From: Caulobacter vibrioides
GTDB lineage: Bacteria; Pseudomonadota; Alphaproteobacteria; Caulobacterales; Caulobacteraceae
Direction of reading: 5' to 3'
DNA: 64,000 nt
Assembly: GCF_002310375.3 (NCBI RefSeq)
Contig: NZ_CP023315.3
Span: forward strand, 2,604,001-2,668,000
Each line of letters starts with the position of its first letter. Positions within the stretch are counted from its first letter, which is position 1. The notes below the pieces were generated by a model that saw nothing but the letters and a program-made list of their open reading frames with translations, was not told the DNA's origin and ran no database searches. The position numbers and the translations under genes are program-made. Shown here one piece after another: positions 43,107 to 53,680 of the stretch.

Positions 43107-43200
43107 TTCCTGCTCCGAAGGGCCTTGAAGCGCGGCCCGGGCTTGTCCCTTGATAACAGCATCGGACTCGCCGGATGAACCGAGCTTGAACGGAGCCAGG

Positions 43201-43761
43201 ATGAGCGCGCACCCCAACGATATCGTCGGCTTCTGGCGCAATGCCGGCCCCGGCAAGTGGTTCGCCAAGGACCAGGCCTTCGACGCCGCGATCGCCTTGA
43301 AGTTTGAGCAGACCCACTATCGCGCCTCGATGCGCCGGTACGACGCCTGGAATCAGACGCCTGAGGGCGCTCTGGCCTTGCTGATCCTGCTCGATCAGTT
43401 CCCGCGCAACATGTACCGGGGCACGCCCCACGCCTTCGCAACCGACCCGTTGGCGCGGATGTTCGCCCGCCAGGCCATCGCCGCCGGCCATGACCAGGAC
43501 CCCGTCCTGCCCCTGGAGCTTCGGCGATTCTTCTACCTGCCCTTCGAGCATTCGGAGTCGCTGGTCGATCAGGAGTTCAGCGTCCAGCTGTTCGCCACGC
43601 TGCAGGCCGACACCGGCGACGAGGAATCGATGAAGTACGCCCTCATCCATCGCGACGTCATCGCCCGTTTCGGGCGCTTCCCCCATCGTAACCCCAGCCT
43701 CGGGCGCGAGACGACCGAGGCCGAGCAGGCGTTCCTCGACGAGGGCGGCTTCGCGGGGTGA
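43201..43761 (+). CDS. DUF924 family protein
   Basis: 186 residues. [24 protein letters not shown] and [28 protein letters not shown] are the conserved blocks of DUF924; later [11 protein letters not shown] and [15 protein letters not shown]. All-helical TPR-like fold of unknown function. It precedes thyA by 100 bases on the same strand. Confidence 0.9.
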   Translation: MSAHPNDIVGFWRNAGPGKWFAKDQAFDAAIALKFEQTHYRASMRRYDAWNQTPEGALALLILLDQFPRNMYRGTPHAFATDPLARMFARQAIAAGHDQDPVLPLELRRFFYLPFEHSESLVDQEFSVQLFATLQADTGDEESMKYALIHRDVIARFGRFPHRNPSLGRETTEAEQAFLDEGGFAG

Positions 43762-43861
43762 GCCACGCCTGTCGCTTGCCGCCGGAAAAGTCCGCCCGCG
43801 CTGTGGACAGGCCAAGGCGCCGCAGTGTTCAAGGCGGCGATTCGCGGCCAAAGTAGCGACC

Positions 43862-44701
43862 ATGAGCACCGCCGTCCTCGACGCCCCCAAAGCCGACGCC
43901 AACCACCCCGAGCGGCAGTACCTGAACCTGCTGGCCGACATCCTGGAGAGCGGCGTCCAGCGTGGCGACCGCACGGGCACGGGGACGCTGGGCGTGTTCG
44001 GCCGCCAGATCCGCTTTGACCTGGCCAAGGGCTTCCCGGTCCTGACCACCAAGAAGCTACACCTGCGCTCGATCATCATCGAACTGCTGTGGTTTCTGAA
44101 GGGCGACACCAACATCGCCTATCTCAAGGACAACGGCGTGCGCATCTGGGACGAGTGGGCCGACGAGAACGGCGACCTGGGCCCCGTCTATGGCAAGCAG
44201 TGGCGCTCATGGGCCACGCCGGATGGCCGGGTGATCGACCAGATCTCGGCCGTGGTCGAGAACCTGAAGACCAACCCCAACAGCCGCCGCCACATCGTCA
44301 CGGCCTGGAACCCGGCCGACGTCGATGACATGGCCCTGCCGCCCTGCCACTGTCTGTTCCAGTTCTTCGTCGCGGATGGGAAACTGAGCTGCCAGCTCTA
44401 CCAGCGTAGCGCCGACGTGTTCCTAGGGGTGCCGTTCAACATCGCCAGCTACGCCCTGCTGACCGTCATGGTCGCCAAGGTCGTGGGCCTGGAGCCCGGC
44501 GAGTTCGTCCACACCTTCGGCGACGCCCACCTCTATCTGAACCACCTGGATCAAGCCCGCGAGCAACTGACCCGTGAGCCGTTCGACTTCCCGACCCTGA
44601 AGATCGCCGACAAGCGCGACCTGTTCGCCTTCGAGTACGAAGACTTCGCGCTGGAGGGCTACCAGGCCCACCCGCACATCAAGGCCGAGGTTTCGGTCTA
44701 G
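43862..44701 (+). CDS. thyA: Thymidylate synthase
   Basis: 279 residues. The catalytic Cys162 is in [38 protein letters not shown], the Arg pair in [11 protein letters not shown] and [18 protein letters not shown] complete the active site. It methylates dUMP with methylene-THF, yielding dihydrofolate that FolA, encoded 1.1 kb away, recycles. The stop overlaps by 4 bases the 3' end of the oppositely oriented MDR gene. Confidence 0.97.
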   Translation: MSTAVLDAPKADANHPERQYLNLLADILESGVQRGDRTGTGTLGVFGRQIRFDLAKGFPVLTTKKLHLRSIIIELLWFLKGDTNIAYLKDNGVRIWDEWADENGDLGPVYGKQWRSWATPDGRVIDQISAVVENLKTNPNSRRHIVTAWNPADVDDMALPPCHCLFQFFVADGKLSCQLYQRSADVFLGVPFNIASYALLTVMVAKVVGLEPGEFVHTFGDAHLYLNHLDQAREQLTREPFDFPTLKIADKRDLFAFEYEDFALEGYQAHPHIKAEVSV

Positions 44702-45720
44702 GGTTTCAACACGATCTTGCCGGCCAGCTGCGCCGACTGCAGCAGGGCCTGAGCCTCGCCGGCTTCGCTGAGCGGCAGGACCTTGGCGATCTTGGGCTGG
44801 ATCGCGCCGTCGGCGATCAAGCCCAGCACCTTGGCCAGATCCTCGCGATAGGGCCCGGGGCGCGCGTTGCGCCACGACGTGACGTTGTAGCCCACCACGC
44901 CCCGGCTGCCGCTGAACAGCTTCAACGCCGACAGGCGGTCAGACAGCAGCATCTTGATCATGGCGGCGGGACGCGCCTTGCCGCCCTTGGTCGCGTCGTA
45001 GCCGCCGTACAGGACCGCCGTGCCGCCATCGCGCAACGCGGCCATCGAGGCGGTCTTGAGGTGCGGGCCGCCCACATGGTCGAACGCCGCGACCACGCCG
45101 CCGCCGGAGATCGCCAGCGCCCGCTCGGCGACGGCTTCGGCGCGATAGTCGATATGGATCCCGCCCTTGGCCTCGACCTCGGCCTTCTTGCCGGCCGACG
45201 CCGTCCCAATGGCCCGCACGCCGCTGAGGCGCGCCAGATCCAGCAGCAGGCCGCCGACGCCGCCGGCCGCCCCGTGGATCAAGACCCATTCTCCCGCCGT
45301 CGAGCCCGCGACCCGATGGAACATCTGCCAGGCCGTCAGCCCGTTCAGCACGCCCGCGACCAGGGCCTCGGCCAGCGCGCCCTCGGGCGCGGCCACCAGG
45401 TAGCGGGCTTCGATATTGCGGCGCGAGGCGTAGGAGCCCGTCACCGTCAGGGCGGCGACACGCTGGCCAACCGCGAAGCCTTGGACATCGGGACCCAGGG
45501 CCTCGATCCGGCCAACGAAGTCATAGCCAGGCGTCACCGGGGCCTTCACGCCCGGATAAAGACCGGTGCGCATCACGATGTCGGCGAAGGCGACGCCGGC
45601 GGCCTCGATCGCCACCCGCGCCTCACCGGGACCCGGCGGTGGCAGGACGATCTCGCGCCCTTTCAGCACCTCGACGCCGCCCGTCCGGGCCATGTGCATC
45701 TCGAACGCCGTTCCAGACAT
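44698..45720 (-). CDS. Medium-chain (quinone-oxidoreductase-like) dehydrogenase
   Basis: 340 residues. GroES-like domain with [22 protein letters not shown] and [13 protein letters not shown], then a Rossmann domain with [19 protein letters not shown]. Lacks the Zn-binding Cys cluster of classical alcohol dehydrogenases, so it is of the zinc-independent quinone reductase type, NAD(P)H dependent. Substrate unknown. Sits between thyA and folA but on the other strand. Confidence 0.88.
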   Translation of the reverse strand: MSGTAFEMHMARTGGVEVLKGREIVLPPPGPGEARVAIEAAGVAFADIVMRTGLYPGVKAPVTPGYDFVGRIEALGPDVQGFAVGQRVAALTVTGSYASRRNIEARYLVAAPEGALAEALVAGVLNGLTAWQMFHRVAGSTAGEWVLIHGAAGGVGGLLLDLARLSGVRAIGTASAGKKAEVEAKGGIHIDYRAEAVAERALAISGGGVVAAFDHVGGPHLKTASMAALRDGGTAVLYGGYDATKGGKARPAAMIKMLLSDRLSALKLFSGSRGVVGYNVTSWRNARPGPYREDLAKVLGLIADGAIQPKIAKVLPLSEAGEAQALLQSAQLAGKIVLKP

Positions 45721-45822
45721 CGCGCGCCTCCCCGATCATTGTTCTTCGGTCGGCAGAGTTATCGACGTTCAGGTTTGGATCAAGGCATGGCGTACCGCGC
45801 CGACGCTCGCTAATCAGGGGGC

Positions 45823-46338
45823 ATGAGCATGCCCACCCTCGCCATTGTCGTCGCCCGCGCCGCCAATGGGGTGATCGGTCGCGATGGCGACCTGCCCTGG
45901 CGCCTGAAATCGGATCTGGCCCTGTTCAAGGCCAACACCCTGTTCAAGCCCATCATCATGGGCCGCAAGACCTGGGACAGCCTGCCACGCAAGCCCCTGC
46001 CCGGTCGGACCAATATCGTGCTGTCCCGCGACCAGAGCTTCGAGCCCGAGGGCGCGGTGGCCTGCGAGACCTGGATGGAGGCGTTCGAGATCGCGCGCGA
46101 ACAGGCCGCCGATGACGGCGCCGACGAGGTCTGCGTGATCGGCGGCAGCGCGTTGTTCGAGCTGGCCCTGCCCAAGGCCAAGCGCCTCTACCTCACCGAG
46201 GTGGCCGCCGAGGTCGAGGGCGACGTGCGCTTCCCCGACTTCGACGAGAGCCTCTGGACCGAGACCCGGCGCGAAGCGCATCCCGCCGGCGAAGGCGATG
46301 ACCACGCCTTCGTGTTCAGGGTGCTGGAACGGCGTTAA
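45823..46338 (+). CDS. folA: Dihydrofolate reductase
   Basis: 171 residues. AANGVIGRDGDLPWRLKSDLALFK holds the Met20-loop Trp and the catalytic Asp; IIMGRKTWDSLPRKPLPGRTNIVLSR and VIGGSALFELAL bind NADPH. Reduces dihydrofolate to THF. Two possible starts, ATG 45823 and ATG 45829; the GGGGG ribosome site is better spaced for the latter, giving MPTLAIVVA. Function pairs with nearby thyA. Confidence 0.95.
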   Translation: MSMPTLAIVVARAANGVIGRDGDLPWRLKSDLALFKANTLFKPIIMGRKTWDSLPRKPLPGRTNIVLSRDQSFEPEGAVACETWMEAFEIAREQAADDGADEVCVIGGSALFELALPKAKRLYLTEVAAEVEGDVRFPDFDESLWTETRREAHPAGEGDDHAFVFRVLERR

Positions 46339-46342
46339 GGCG

Positions 46343-46402
46343 CTTTTCGAGCGAAGCGGACCCGGTTCGCGTGAAGAAAAATGCGCCAAAACAAAAGACT
46401 AG
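46343..46402. repeat. Intergenic element, GAGCGAAGCGGACCCGGTTCGCG type
   Basis: Just after folA: CTTTTCGAGCGAAGCGGACC, then GGTTCGCGTGAAGAAAAATGCGCCAAAAC. It resembles an intergenic repeat I remember as common in alphaproteobacteria. GCGAAGCGGACCCGGTTCGC can form a hairpin. Confidence 0.5.
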
Positions 46403-46438
46403 AGCCCACGGCCTGACGCAGTCAGGTCGTGACAGGCG

Positions 46439-46903
46439 CTAGTTCGGCGCTGAGGCCGCCGGCAGCGGCCGGGGCTTGCGCTCCAGATCGGCCCGCTTGC
46501 GCGTCTTGAGCACATCGCCGGTGCACGGACGGAAGACGACCTCGACCTCGCCGCCCTTGCCAGGCTCAGGCAGGGCGTAGCCGGCGGGTCCGATCCGATG
46601 AGCCGTAATCACGACGTTGTCGTGGTCGTCACGGCTCCAACCGGTGCGGAACTGGACCGCGGTGTCGCCGTAGCGCTTGCTCAGCTTGCGATCGAAAGCC
46701 TTGTGGATCGCGCTGTCCAGCACCGGCTTCCAAGCCTCGTCCTTCATGGCCGGACAGCTCGGGCGCGTCGGCATCACCGCCATCTTCTTGGCGGGCTTGG
46801 GCGCCGACACCATGGCGGGCTTGTGCGGCACGAAGGGAACCTTGATCCCACACCCGGCCACCACCAGGCCCATCGCCGCAGCCGCCAGAACAGATGAGCG
46901 CAT
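46439..46903 (-). CDS. Uncharacterised lipoprotein
   Basis: 154 residues. MRSSVLAAAAMGLVVAGC is a lipoprotein signal with lipobox VAGC (Cys18). The rest has a Lys/Pro-rich linker, two further Cys (PSCPAMKDEAW and FRPCTGD) that could form a disulfide, and no recognised domain. Divergent from the SMP-30-like gene by about 135 bases. Confidence 0.75.
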   Translation of the reverse strand: MRSSVLAAAAMGLVVAGCGIKVPFVPHKPAMVSAPKPAKKMAVMPTRPSCPAMKDEAWKPVLDSAIHKAFDRKLSKRYGDTAVQFRTGWSRDDHDNVVITAHRIGPAGYALPEPGKGGEVEVVFRPCTGDVLKTRKRADLERKPRPLPAASAPN

Positions 46904-47038
46904 AACAGAATCCCTTGCACGCCAGTCGGCCCCCGACTCACCGCGAATATGCGCGGCGCGCAAGTCACCCTGGCCAGATTCAAACGCACGTTTATAGTCA
47001 GCGCCATCGCCCGTCAGAGGCGCGCAGGGAGACGTGAC

Positions 47039-47950
47039 ATGGATATCCAGCTGGTGGCCGAAGGCCTGCAGTTCCCCGAGGGCCCGATCGCCATGGCCGA
47101 TGGCTCGGTGATCCTCACGGAGATCCAGGGGCAGCGCCTGACCCGCGTCTGGCCCGACGGGCGCAAGGAGACCGTGGCCGAGACGGGCGGCGGTCCCAAC
47201 GGCGCGGCGATCGGCCCGGACGGCGCGATCTATGTCACCAACAACGGCGGCAGCTTCCAGTTCTTTGAGGCCAACGGCCTGAACATTCCCGGTCCCACGC
47301 CCCCGACCCACACGGGCGGCGCCATTCAGCGCGTGGACCTGAAGACGGGCGCGATCACGACGCTCTACACCGAATGCGACGGCAAGCCGCTGGTCGGACC
47401 AAACGACCTGGTCTTCGACAAGCAGGGCGGTTTCTGGTTCACCGACCATGGCTGTTCGACGCCGGACGGCCGCAAGTATGGCGCGCTGTACTACGCCCTG
47501 CCCGACGGCTCGAAGATCACCCGCTGGCGCGATCACTTCGTCTCGCCCAACGGCGTGGGCCTCTCGCCCGACGAGAAGACCGTCTACATGGCCGACACCA
47601 TGCTGGGGCGGCTGTGGTCCTTCGACGTCGCCGCGCCGGGCGTGCTGGCGGACGCCGTCCCGCTGCTTCCGGGCAACGTGGTGTGCAACCTGCCGGGCTA
47701 TCAATTGCTGGACAGCCTCGCGGTCGAGGCGGACGGCAAGGTCTGCGTGGCGACGATCATCAATGGCGGCGTCACCGCCTTCGCGCCGGACGGCTCCACC
47801 GAGCACTACGCCTTCCCGGACGTGATCGTGACCAACATCTGCTTCGGCGGCGCGGACATGCGCGACGCCTGGATCACCGCGTCGGGCACCGGCAAGCTCT
47901 ACAAGGCGCGCTGGCCCCGCCCGGGCCTGAAGCTCAACTTCAACGCCTGA
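47039..47950 (+). CDS. SMP-30/gluconolactonase/LRE family protein
   Basis: 303 residues. Six-bladed propeller with metal ligands expected at EGP (LQFPEGPIAMADGS), NDLVFDKQGGFWFTDHG, and SPNGVGLSPDEKTVYMAD. Members hydrolyse sugar lactones with a divalent metal. ATG 47039 with GGAGA upstream was chosen over a longer frame extending into the divergent promoter. Substrate unknown. Confidence 0.9.
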   Translation: MDIQLVAEGLQFPEGPIAMADGSVILTEIQGQRLTRVWPDGRKETVAETGGGPNGAAIGPDGAIYVTNNGGSFQFFEANGLNIPGPTPPTHTGGAIQRVDLKTGAITTLYTECDGKPLVGPNDLVFDKQGGFWFTDHGCSTPDGRKYGALYYALPDGSKITRWRDHFVSPNGVGLSPDEKTVYMADTMLGRLWSFDVAAPGVLADAVPLLPGNVVCNLPGYQLLDSLAVEADGKVCVATIINGGVTAFAPDGSTEHYAFPDVIVTNICFGGADMRDAWITASGTGKLYKARWPRPGLKLNFNA

Positions 47951-47956
47951 GCCGGT

Positions 47957-48043
47957 CTATTCCTCCCGCAGGAACGAGCCGGCGATCAACAGGGCCACGG
48001 CCAGCACGGCCAGAAGGCCCGACACATAGGGCAACCAGGACAT
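47957..48043 (-). CDS. 28-residue single-helix membrane protein
   Basis: MSWLPYVSGLLAVLAVALLI then AGSFLREE: one transmembrane helix and a charged C-terminus. A near-perfect Shine-Dalgarno, GGGAGGTGA, ends about five bases before the ATG. It lies 71 bases downstream of the OYE gene on the same strand. It resembles in size KdpF/CydX-type subunits but I do not recognise it as either. Confidence 0.6.
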   Translation of the reverse strand: MSWLPYVSGLLAVLAVALLIAGSFLREE

Positions 48044-48047
48044 CGTT

Positions 48048-48068
48048 CACCTCCCAAGAGCGGAGGTG
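48048..48068 (-). promoter_or_regulatory. Hairpin sequestering the small gene's ribosome site
   Basis: In the minus-strand transcript CACCTCC (48068-48062) pairs perfectly with GGAGGTG (48054-48048), the Shine-Dalgarno of the 28-residue gene, across a 7-base loop. It could gate translation. Confidence 0.5.
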
Positions 48069-48114
48069 ACGATGCGCCGGGGCCGCCCGCGCGGACAGCC
48101 CCGGAACAAGGGGG

Positions 48115-49206
<1,092 letters not shown>

Positions 49207-49367
49207 GAGGGCTCCAGGGGAGAGAAAATTACGATCAAAATTCAAACACGCGTTCGAGAGCGAAGCCAAGGCAGAAAAACTGCAACGGCTACGGTTCCGC
49301 GCGTGAAGGCTTGCGCCGGCGCGTTGGCGACGCGAGAACCGGCGCGACGGAGATGGGAGCGCGGACG

Positions 49368-49793
49368 ATGGGCGGCAAGCCGGCGAACTGGTGGATCATG
49401 CTGGCGGCGGGCGTTTTCGCCGCCGTGTTCCTGCTGAACGACTTCATGGACCATGGCCACGCGATCCTGGCGCACGCGGGACCCAAGGGCCTGCTGACCT
49501 CCCCGACCATTCACCACAAGATTGGTGAGGCCTTGATCGGCGTGATCCTGTTCATGACCGCCCTGATGCGACCGATCTGGACGCCGGAACGCCTGATCGC
49601 CAACCTCAAGGCTTCGTATCCGCTGATGCTGGTCGGCGCGGCGTTGAACGCCCTGGCGTGGTTCGGCAGCGGTCTGCCGGCCACGGACTTCAACAAGATC
49701 TGGTTCCTGCTGATGGTGGCCATCGGCGCGGGCGGGCCGCCCTTGCTGATCCGCTGGCTTGGCAAGTCGAAGAGGACTCAGGCCGAAACCTGA
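49368..49793 (+). CDS. Uncharacterised membrane protein
   Basis: 141 residues from ATG 49368, with GGAG ten bases upstream; ATG 49353 and TTG 49311 are alternatives. Four predicted helices (about 8-27, 55-75, 88-108, 112-132). HGHAILAH and HHKIGEA near the first loop are His-rich. No family recognised. Converges on the acyl-CoA dehydrogenase gene. Confidence 0.65.
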   Translation: MGGKPANWWIMLAAGVFAAVFLLNDFMDHGHAILAHAGPKGLLTSPTIHHKIGEALIGVILFMTALMRPIWTPERLIANLKASYPLMLVGAALNALAWFGSGLPATDFNKIWFLLMVAIGAGGPPLLIRWLGKSKRTQAET

Positions 49794-49810
49794 GTCCTCC
49801 TGAAGACGCC

Positions 49811-51022
49811 CTAGAGACCCAGAACCATCTTGGCCATGATGTTGCGCTGGATCTCGTTGGAGCCGGCGTAGATCGAGGCCTTGCGATAGTTGAAATAGGC
49901 CGGCGCGGCCGGCGCGGCGTAGTCGGGACCCGCACGGCCATCGTTGGCGGGCGACCAGGTGTCACGCACGAACGGCGTGGCGTAGTTGCCCACCGCCTCG
50001 AGCGTCAGCTCGGTGATCGCCTGCTGATGCTCTGAGCCGACGCATTTGAGCATCGACGAGGCCGGGCCGATATTCTTGCCCGCGCCGCGCCCCGAGAAGA
50101 TCCGCAGTTCGGAGGCGTTGAGCGCCTCGACCTGGATCTCGAGGTTGGCGATCTTGCTGCGGAAATCCGGATCGTCGATCAGGCGTCCGCCATCGTCGGC
50201 CCGCTCCAGGGCCGCGATGCGCTTGACCTTCTTGAGCATGTTCATCAGGCCGGGCGCATAGGCGTTGCCGCGTTCGAACTCGAGCAGGTACTTGGCGTAG
50301 GTCCAGCCCTTGTTCTCTTCGCCGATGCGATTGGCGACCGGCACGCGGACATTGTCGAAGAAGACCTGATTGATCTCCTGCTCGTTGTCCGGCGGGCCGT
50401 CCAGGGTCGGCAGCGGCTTGATCTGGATGCCGGGCGTGTCCATCCGCAACAGCAGGAACGAGATGCCCTCCTGCGGCTTGCCCTCGGTCGAGGTGCGAAC
50501 CAGGCAGAACATCCAGTCGGCCCACTGGGCGTGTGTGGTCCAGATCTTGGAGCCGTTCAGCACGTAATCGTCGCCGTCACGCACCGCCCGCATCTGCAGG
50601 CTGGCCAGGTCCGAGCCCGAACCCGGCTCCGAATAGCCCTGGCACCACCAGATGTCGGAGTTGAGGATCGGCGGCAGATGTTGAGCCTTCTGCGCGTCCG
50701 AGCCGAACGCCATGATCACAGGAGCGACCATCTTCAGGCCCATCGGCGACGAGGTCGGCACACCGGCAAGGCTCATCTCCATATTGAAGATGTAGCGCTG
50801 CGAGGCGGTGAAGCCTGCGCCGCCCAGCTCGACGGGCCAGTCCGGCGCCGCCCAGCCGCGCTCGGCCAGCTTCTTCTGCCACTTCACCTGACCGGCCTTG
50901 TCCAGATAGCCGTTCTTTGACTGGCTCATCTGCCGGCGCAGATCATCGTCATAGGCGGTGGCGATCCAGTCGCGCACCTCCTGCTGGAAGGCCAGGTCCT
51001 CGGCCGAGAACGCCAGATCCAT
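49811..51022 (-). CDS. Acyl-CoA dehydrogenase family protein
   Basis: 403 residues. N-terminal helical domain, then WWCQGYSEPGSGSDLASLQMRA (FAD/substrate signature) and DYVLNGSKIWTTHAQWADWMF, and a C-terminal helical domain ending YAGSNEIQRNIMAKMVLGL, the usual FAD-binding end. It introduces a 2,3-double bond into an acyl-CoA; the long N-terminus and C-terminus suit the FadE-type subgroup acting on unusual or steroid acyl chains, which is only a suggestion. Follows the monooxygenase-like gene by 6 bases. Confidence 0.93.
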   Translation of the reverse strand: MDLAFSAEDLAFQQEVRDWIATAYDDDLRRQMSQSKNGYLDKAGQVKWQKKLAERGWAAPDWPVELGGAGFTASQRYIFNMEMSLAGVPTSSPMGLKMVAPVIMAFGSDAQKAQHLPPILNSDIWWCQGYSEPGSGSDLASLQMRAVRDGDDYVLNGSKIWTTHAQWADWMFCLVRTSTEGKPQEGISFLLLRMDTPGIQIKPLPTLDGPPDNEQEINQVFFDNVRVPVANRIGEENKGWTYAKYLLEFERGNAYAPGLMNMLKKVKRIAALERADDGGRLIDDPDFRSKIANLEIQVEALNASELRIFSGRGAGKNIGPASSMLKCVGSEHQQAITELTLEAVGNYATPFVRDTWSPANDGRAGPDYAAPAAPAYFNYRKASIYAGSNEIQRNIMAKMVLGL

Positions 51023-51028
51023 CGCGCC

Positions 51029-51319
51029 CTACTCCACTGCGTCGAGATATTCGATGACGGGGGCCCCCGCCATGGTCGGGCCCATGGCCGCGCCGGCGGC
51101 CTTGAAATAGTCGGTGCCGCCATGGTGCTTCAGCGCATCCATCGAGGCGTAGAGCTCCAGCACCTTGTAGACGCCCTCTTCGGTCTTGGAGCGCGTGAGT
51201 TGGTACATCAGGCAGCCGGGTTCATTGGCCTTCACCTTGGCGGCCAGATCCAGGAACACCGTCTCGAACTCCGCCGCCTTGGCGGGCTGCACCTTCAAGG
51301 TCGCGACAACGCCGATCAT
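51029..51319 (-). CDS. ABM-domain (putative quinol monooxygenase) protein
   Basis: 96 residues. MIGVVATLKVQPAKAAEFETVFLDLAAKVKANEPGCLMYQLTRSKTEEGVYKVLELY is the complete ABM ferredoxin-like fold (blocks VATLKVQPAK, EPGCLMYQL, YASMDALKHH). Similar to YgiN. Probably co-transcribed with the acyl-CoA dehydrogenase gene 6 bases downstream. Confidence 0.88.
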   Translation of the reverse strand: MIGVVATLKVQPAKAAEFETVFLDLAAKVKANEPGCLMYQLTRSKTEEGVYKVLELYASMDALKHHGGTDYFKAAGAAMGPTMAGAPVIEYLDAVE

Positions 51320-51440
51320 GTCTTCCTCCCAACAATTGTTTGAATGGCAGGATGAGCGAGCGCGCGGCGCACGGCAAGGGCGACGTGAGGGAAGTTGAAG
51401 GACCTTGGCCGAGCGAAGGGCCGATCAGGCGCGATGCGCC

Positions 51441-51713
51441 CTATGAGCGCTCGTTCCAGCCGTAAGCGACCCAGGAATGGCCGCCGACATTGCGGGCCTC
51501 GATCAGGCCATCGTCGGCGGGCGTCTTGGCGACCTTGCGGCCCCGGAAGGCGAAGGCGGCCAGACCGAACAAGGCGCTGCCGATGAATCCGACCACCACG
51601 ACGGTCGCCGCGAAGATCACCGCCAACACCGCCCCGACGACCACCGCGACCGACGTCGCCAGAGCGCCGGCAAGCCAGGCCAGGTTTCGCAAGGGCGAAG
51701 CGATGGTGCTCAT
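51441..51713 (-). CDS. Small two-helix membrane protein
   Basis: 90 residues from ATG 51713 (AAAGGA upstream). Two hydrophobic helices separated by a short turn (about 12-34 and 36-56), then a polar tail ending SWVAYGWNERS. No family recognised. A longer in-frame extension is unlikely. The preceding 51320-51440 has nothing evident. Confidence 0.65.
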   Translation of the reverse strand: MSTIASPLRNLAWLAGALATSVAVVVGAVLAVIFAATVVVVGFIGSALFGLAAFAFRGRKVAKTPADDGLIEARNVGGHSWVAYGWNERS

Positions 51714-51842
51714 CTGGGTCCTTTCGTCGGCGCTTATGATCAAGCAGGTTGGTTCATAAGCGCTGAACGTCAACTGAACACCCCCACGTGGAGGATGAAA
51801 AGCCTTTTTCGATCATCAGCGACGGGACGGATTGTCTCGCCT

Positions 51843-51891
51843 AGAGCGCGACACCAAGCGTGGGAAAAGGCTTCGGTGTCAGTCGCGCTCT
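51843..51891. repeat. Imperfect inverted repeat, AGAGCGCGACACC type
   Basis: AGAGCGCGACACC (51843-51855) and GGTGTC-AGTC-GCGCTCT (51875-51891) pair apart from a four-base insert. Lies between the two-helix protein gene and the DnaJ-like gene; likely an intergenic repeat or transcript hairpin. Confidence 0.6.
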
Positions 51892-51911
51892 AACTCGATT
51901 GTACATCGCCT

Positions 51912-52607
51912 TTAGCCGGCGACGGCCAGTCCAAGCTCCCGCCGCTCGCGCATCACCGTCGAGAAGGCCGCGTTGATGGTGGCGGCCTTGGCTTCGGCGA
52001 CCGCGATGAACTCGGTGGGCAGCCCACGGGCGCGCGCACGGTCGGGGTGAGCGCTGGACAACGCCGTCTTCCAGGCCGAGCGCACGGTGGCGTCGTCAGC
52101 GTCCGGCGGCACCTCCAGGATGGCGTAGGGATCGTTGGCGTCGACACCCAGATGGGTGGCGCGAAGGCGGCGGAACGCCAGCGGCGACATGCCGAACAGA
52201 TTCGACACGCGCTCCAGGTAGTCGAGTTCGTCTTGCGACACCAAGCCATCGGACTTGGCGATGTGGAACAGGCCGTCGACCACGTCCTCAAGCAACTGCG
52301 GGCAGCTGGAGTAACGCTTGGCCAGACGTTTGGCGTAGCTCTCGAAACCATGCGTGGTCTGGCGCGCCAGGTCGTACAGGCGGTGAATGTTCGGCTCGGA
52401 GGCGGGGTCGGGCTGAAACACCTCGCTGAAGGCGGCGAACTCGCCGCCATCGGCGCGACCATCGACCTTGGCCAGCTTGGCGCCCAGCGCCGTCACCGCC
52501 GTCGAGAATGCTGGATCCTCACCCGGCAAACCGCCCGGACATTCGGTGCAGTCAGCCAGGTCCAGGCGCCGGGCGGCGATGCTCGCGATGTTGCGCCAGA
52601 AGGACAT
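51912..52607 (-). CDS. DjlA-like co-chaperone (TerB + J domain)
   Basis: 231 residues from ATG 52607 (MSFWRNIASIAARRL). A TerB-like helical domain (about 35-145, with LLEDVVDGLFHIAKSDGLVSQDELDYL) is followed by a C-terminal J domain (about 160-228) with DPYAILEVPPDADDATVRSAWK and the HPD motif in SSAHPDRARA. It would stimulate DnaK ATPase. The N-terminal membrane helix of E. coli DjlA is missing, so this form appears soluble. Confidence 0.9.
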   Translation of the reverse strand: MSFWRNIASIAARRLDLADCTECPGGLPGEDPAFSTAVTALGAKLAKVDGRADGGEFAAFSEVFQPDPASEPNIHRLYDLARQTTHGFESYAKRLAKRYSSCPQLLEDVVDGLFHIAKSDGLVSQDELDYLERVSNLFGMSPLAFRRLRATHLGVDANDPYAILEVPPDADDATVRSAWKTALSSAHPDRARARGLPTEFIAVAEAKAATINAAFSTVMRERRELGLAVAG

Positions 52608-52881
52608 GGCTCGCCTCGAAACCAGCAACGGATAAGAGAGATACGCACGACGAAGCGACCGGATCACCTCTTTCGGTGCTTCTAACACAATGAGAATGAT
52701 CGTTCACATGACTTTAGTGCAATGCGGCGAATGCCCACGCCGACGGCGCCCAGGAGCTGAACGCCGTCTCGCGCATTGTGGATGCGCTCGACGATAAAGC
52801 TGCGTCGCCACGCAACGGTCCCAATCCGGACCGAAATGCTCTATCGACGACATCGGATCACTAAAAAGGACCTCCGCCCGC

Positions 52882-53667
52882 ATGGCGAACGCCCTCTTCC
52901 TCGCCCTGGCCCTGCTGGCCCAAGACGGCCAAGCGAGCCCCCAAAGCCCCAACGCGCCGCCGTCGGACGAGTATGGCTATGTCGCCTGGTGCTACGGCGC
53001 GCTTGGCGGCTACGCCTCGCTCTACGATCAGGTGATGCCGGAGGTGACACGGATCGAGAAGGCGTTCCCGGGCCCGGACGGCGTGGCGGCGTCGCTGAAG
53101 ACCTATCCTGAGCTGCGGGCGCAAGCCCAGAAGGACCTGAAGATCTTCGCCTCGGCGATCACGGCGGCCGAGAAGGCCAGCCCCCGCCCGATCTCCGAAT
53201 ATGGCGGCTCGCAGGTGAAGCGTGGCGCGGCCATCTGGCAAGGCGCCGGTTCGGTCGACAAGGCGCGTCTGGCGCAGATGTGGATGAGCTGGAGCCCGCC
53301 GGGCGACTGCGAGAAGCGCGCCAAGACGCTGGAGATGAAGTCCTCGATCCTGGGTCGCGCCCTGAACTTCAACGCGGCCTCGGCGACAACCCAAGCGCCC
53401 GCTACACCGGAGCCGACGCCCGCGCCAGCGCCCGCGGAGACGCCGGTCGCGGAGACGCCTCAGGCCCAGGCCGCGCCCGCCACGCCTGCGAAAGCGCCGA
53501 CCCAGCCCGCCCAGGCCCGGAAGCTGAGCAAGGCCCCAAGCGCGAAGGCGGCGCCTGTGGCCGCTAACGAGATCATCATCGACCCCGCCAACCCCAAGCC
53601 CTGCGCCGGCAGCCTCGCGCCCGCCAAGCGCGACGGCAAGGACGTGTTGATCTGCAAGGCTGACTGA
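52882..53667 (+). CDS. Uncharacterised secreted protein with Ala/Pro-rich linker
   Basis: 261 residues. A short hydrophobic start (MANALFLALALLAQDG) suggests export, then a folded region (about 28-165) with two Cys (VAWCYGALG and PGDCEKRA), an Ala/Pro/Thr-rich linker (about 170-230) and a Cys-containing end (NPKPCAG, LICKAD). No family recognised. AAGGA lies about 11 bases before the start. The 193 bases upstream hold no other gene. Confidence 0.7.
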   Translation: MANALFLALALLAQDGQASPQSPNAPPSDEYGYVAWCYGALGGYASLYDQVMPEVTRIEKAFPGPDGVAASLKTYPELRAQAQKDLKIFASAITAAEKASPRPISEYGGSQVKRGAAIWQGAGSVDKARLAQMWMSWSPPGDCEKRAKTLEMKSSILGRALNFNAASATTQAPATPEPTPAPAPAETPVAETPQAQAAPATPAKAPTQPAQARKLSKAPSAKAAPVAANEIIIDPANPKPCAGSLAPAKRDGKDVLICKAD

Positions 53668-53680
53668 AGTCCGCCTCCCC

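Noticed and set aside
52691-52708. TGAGAATGATCGTTCACA as a Fur-type operator upstream of the DjlA-like gene
   Set aside because: Symmetry is imperfect and the match to known Fur boxes is poor; no iron gene is near.
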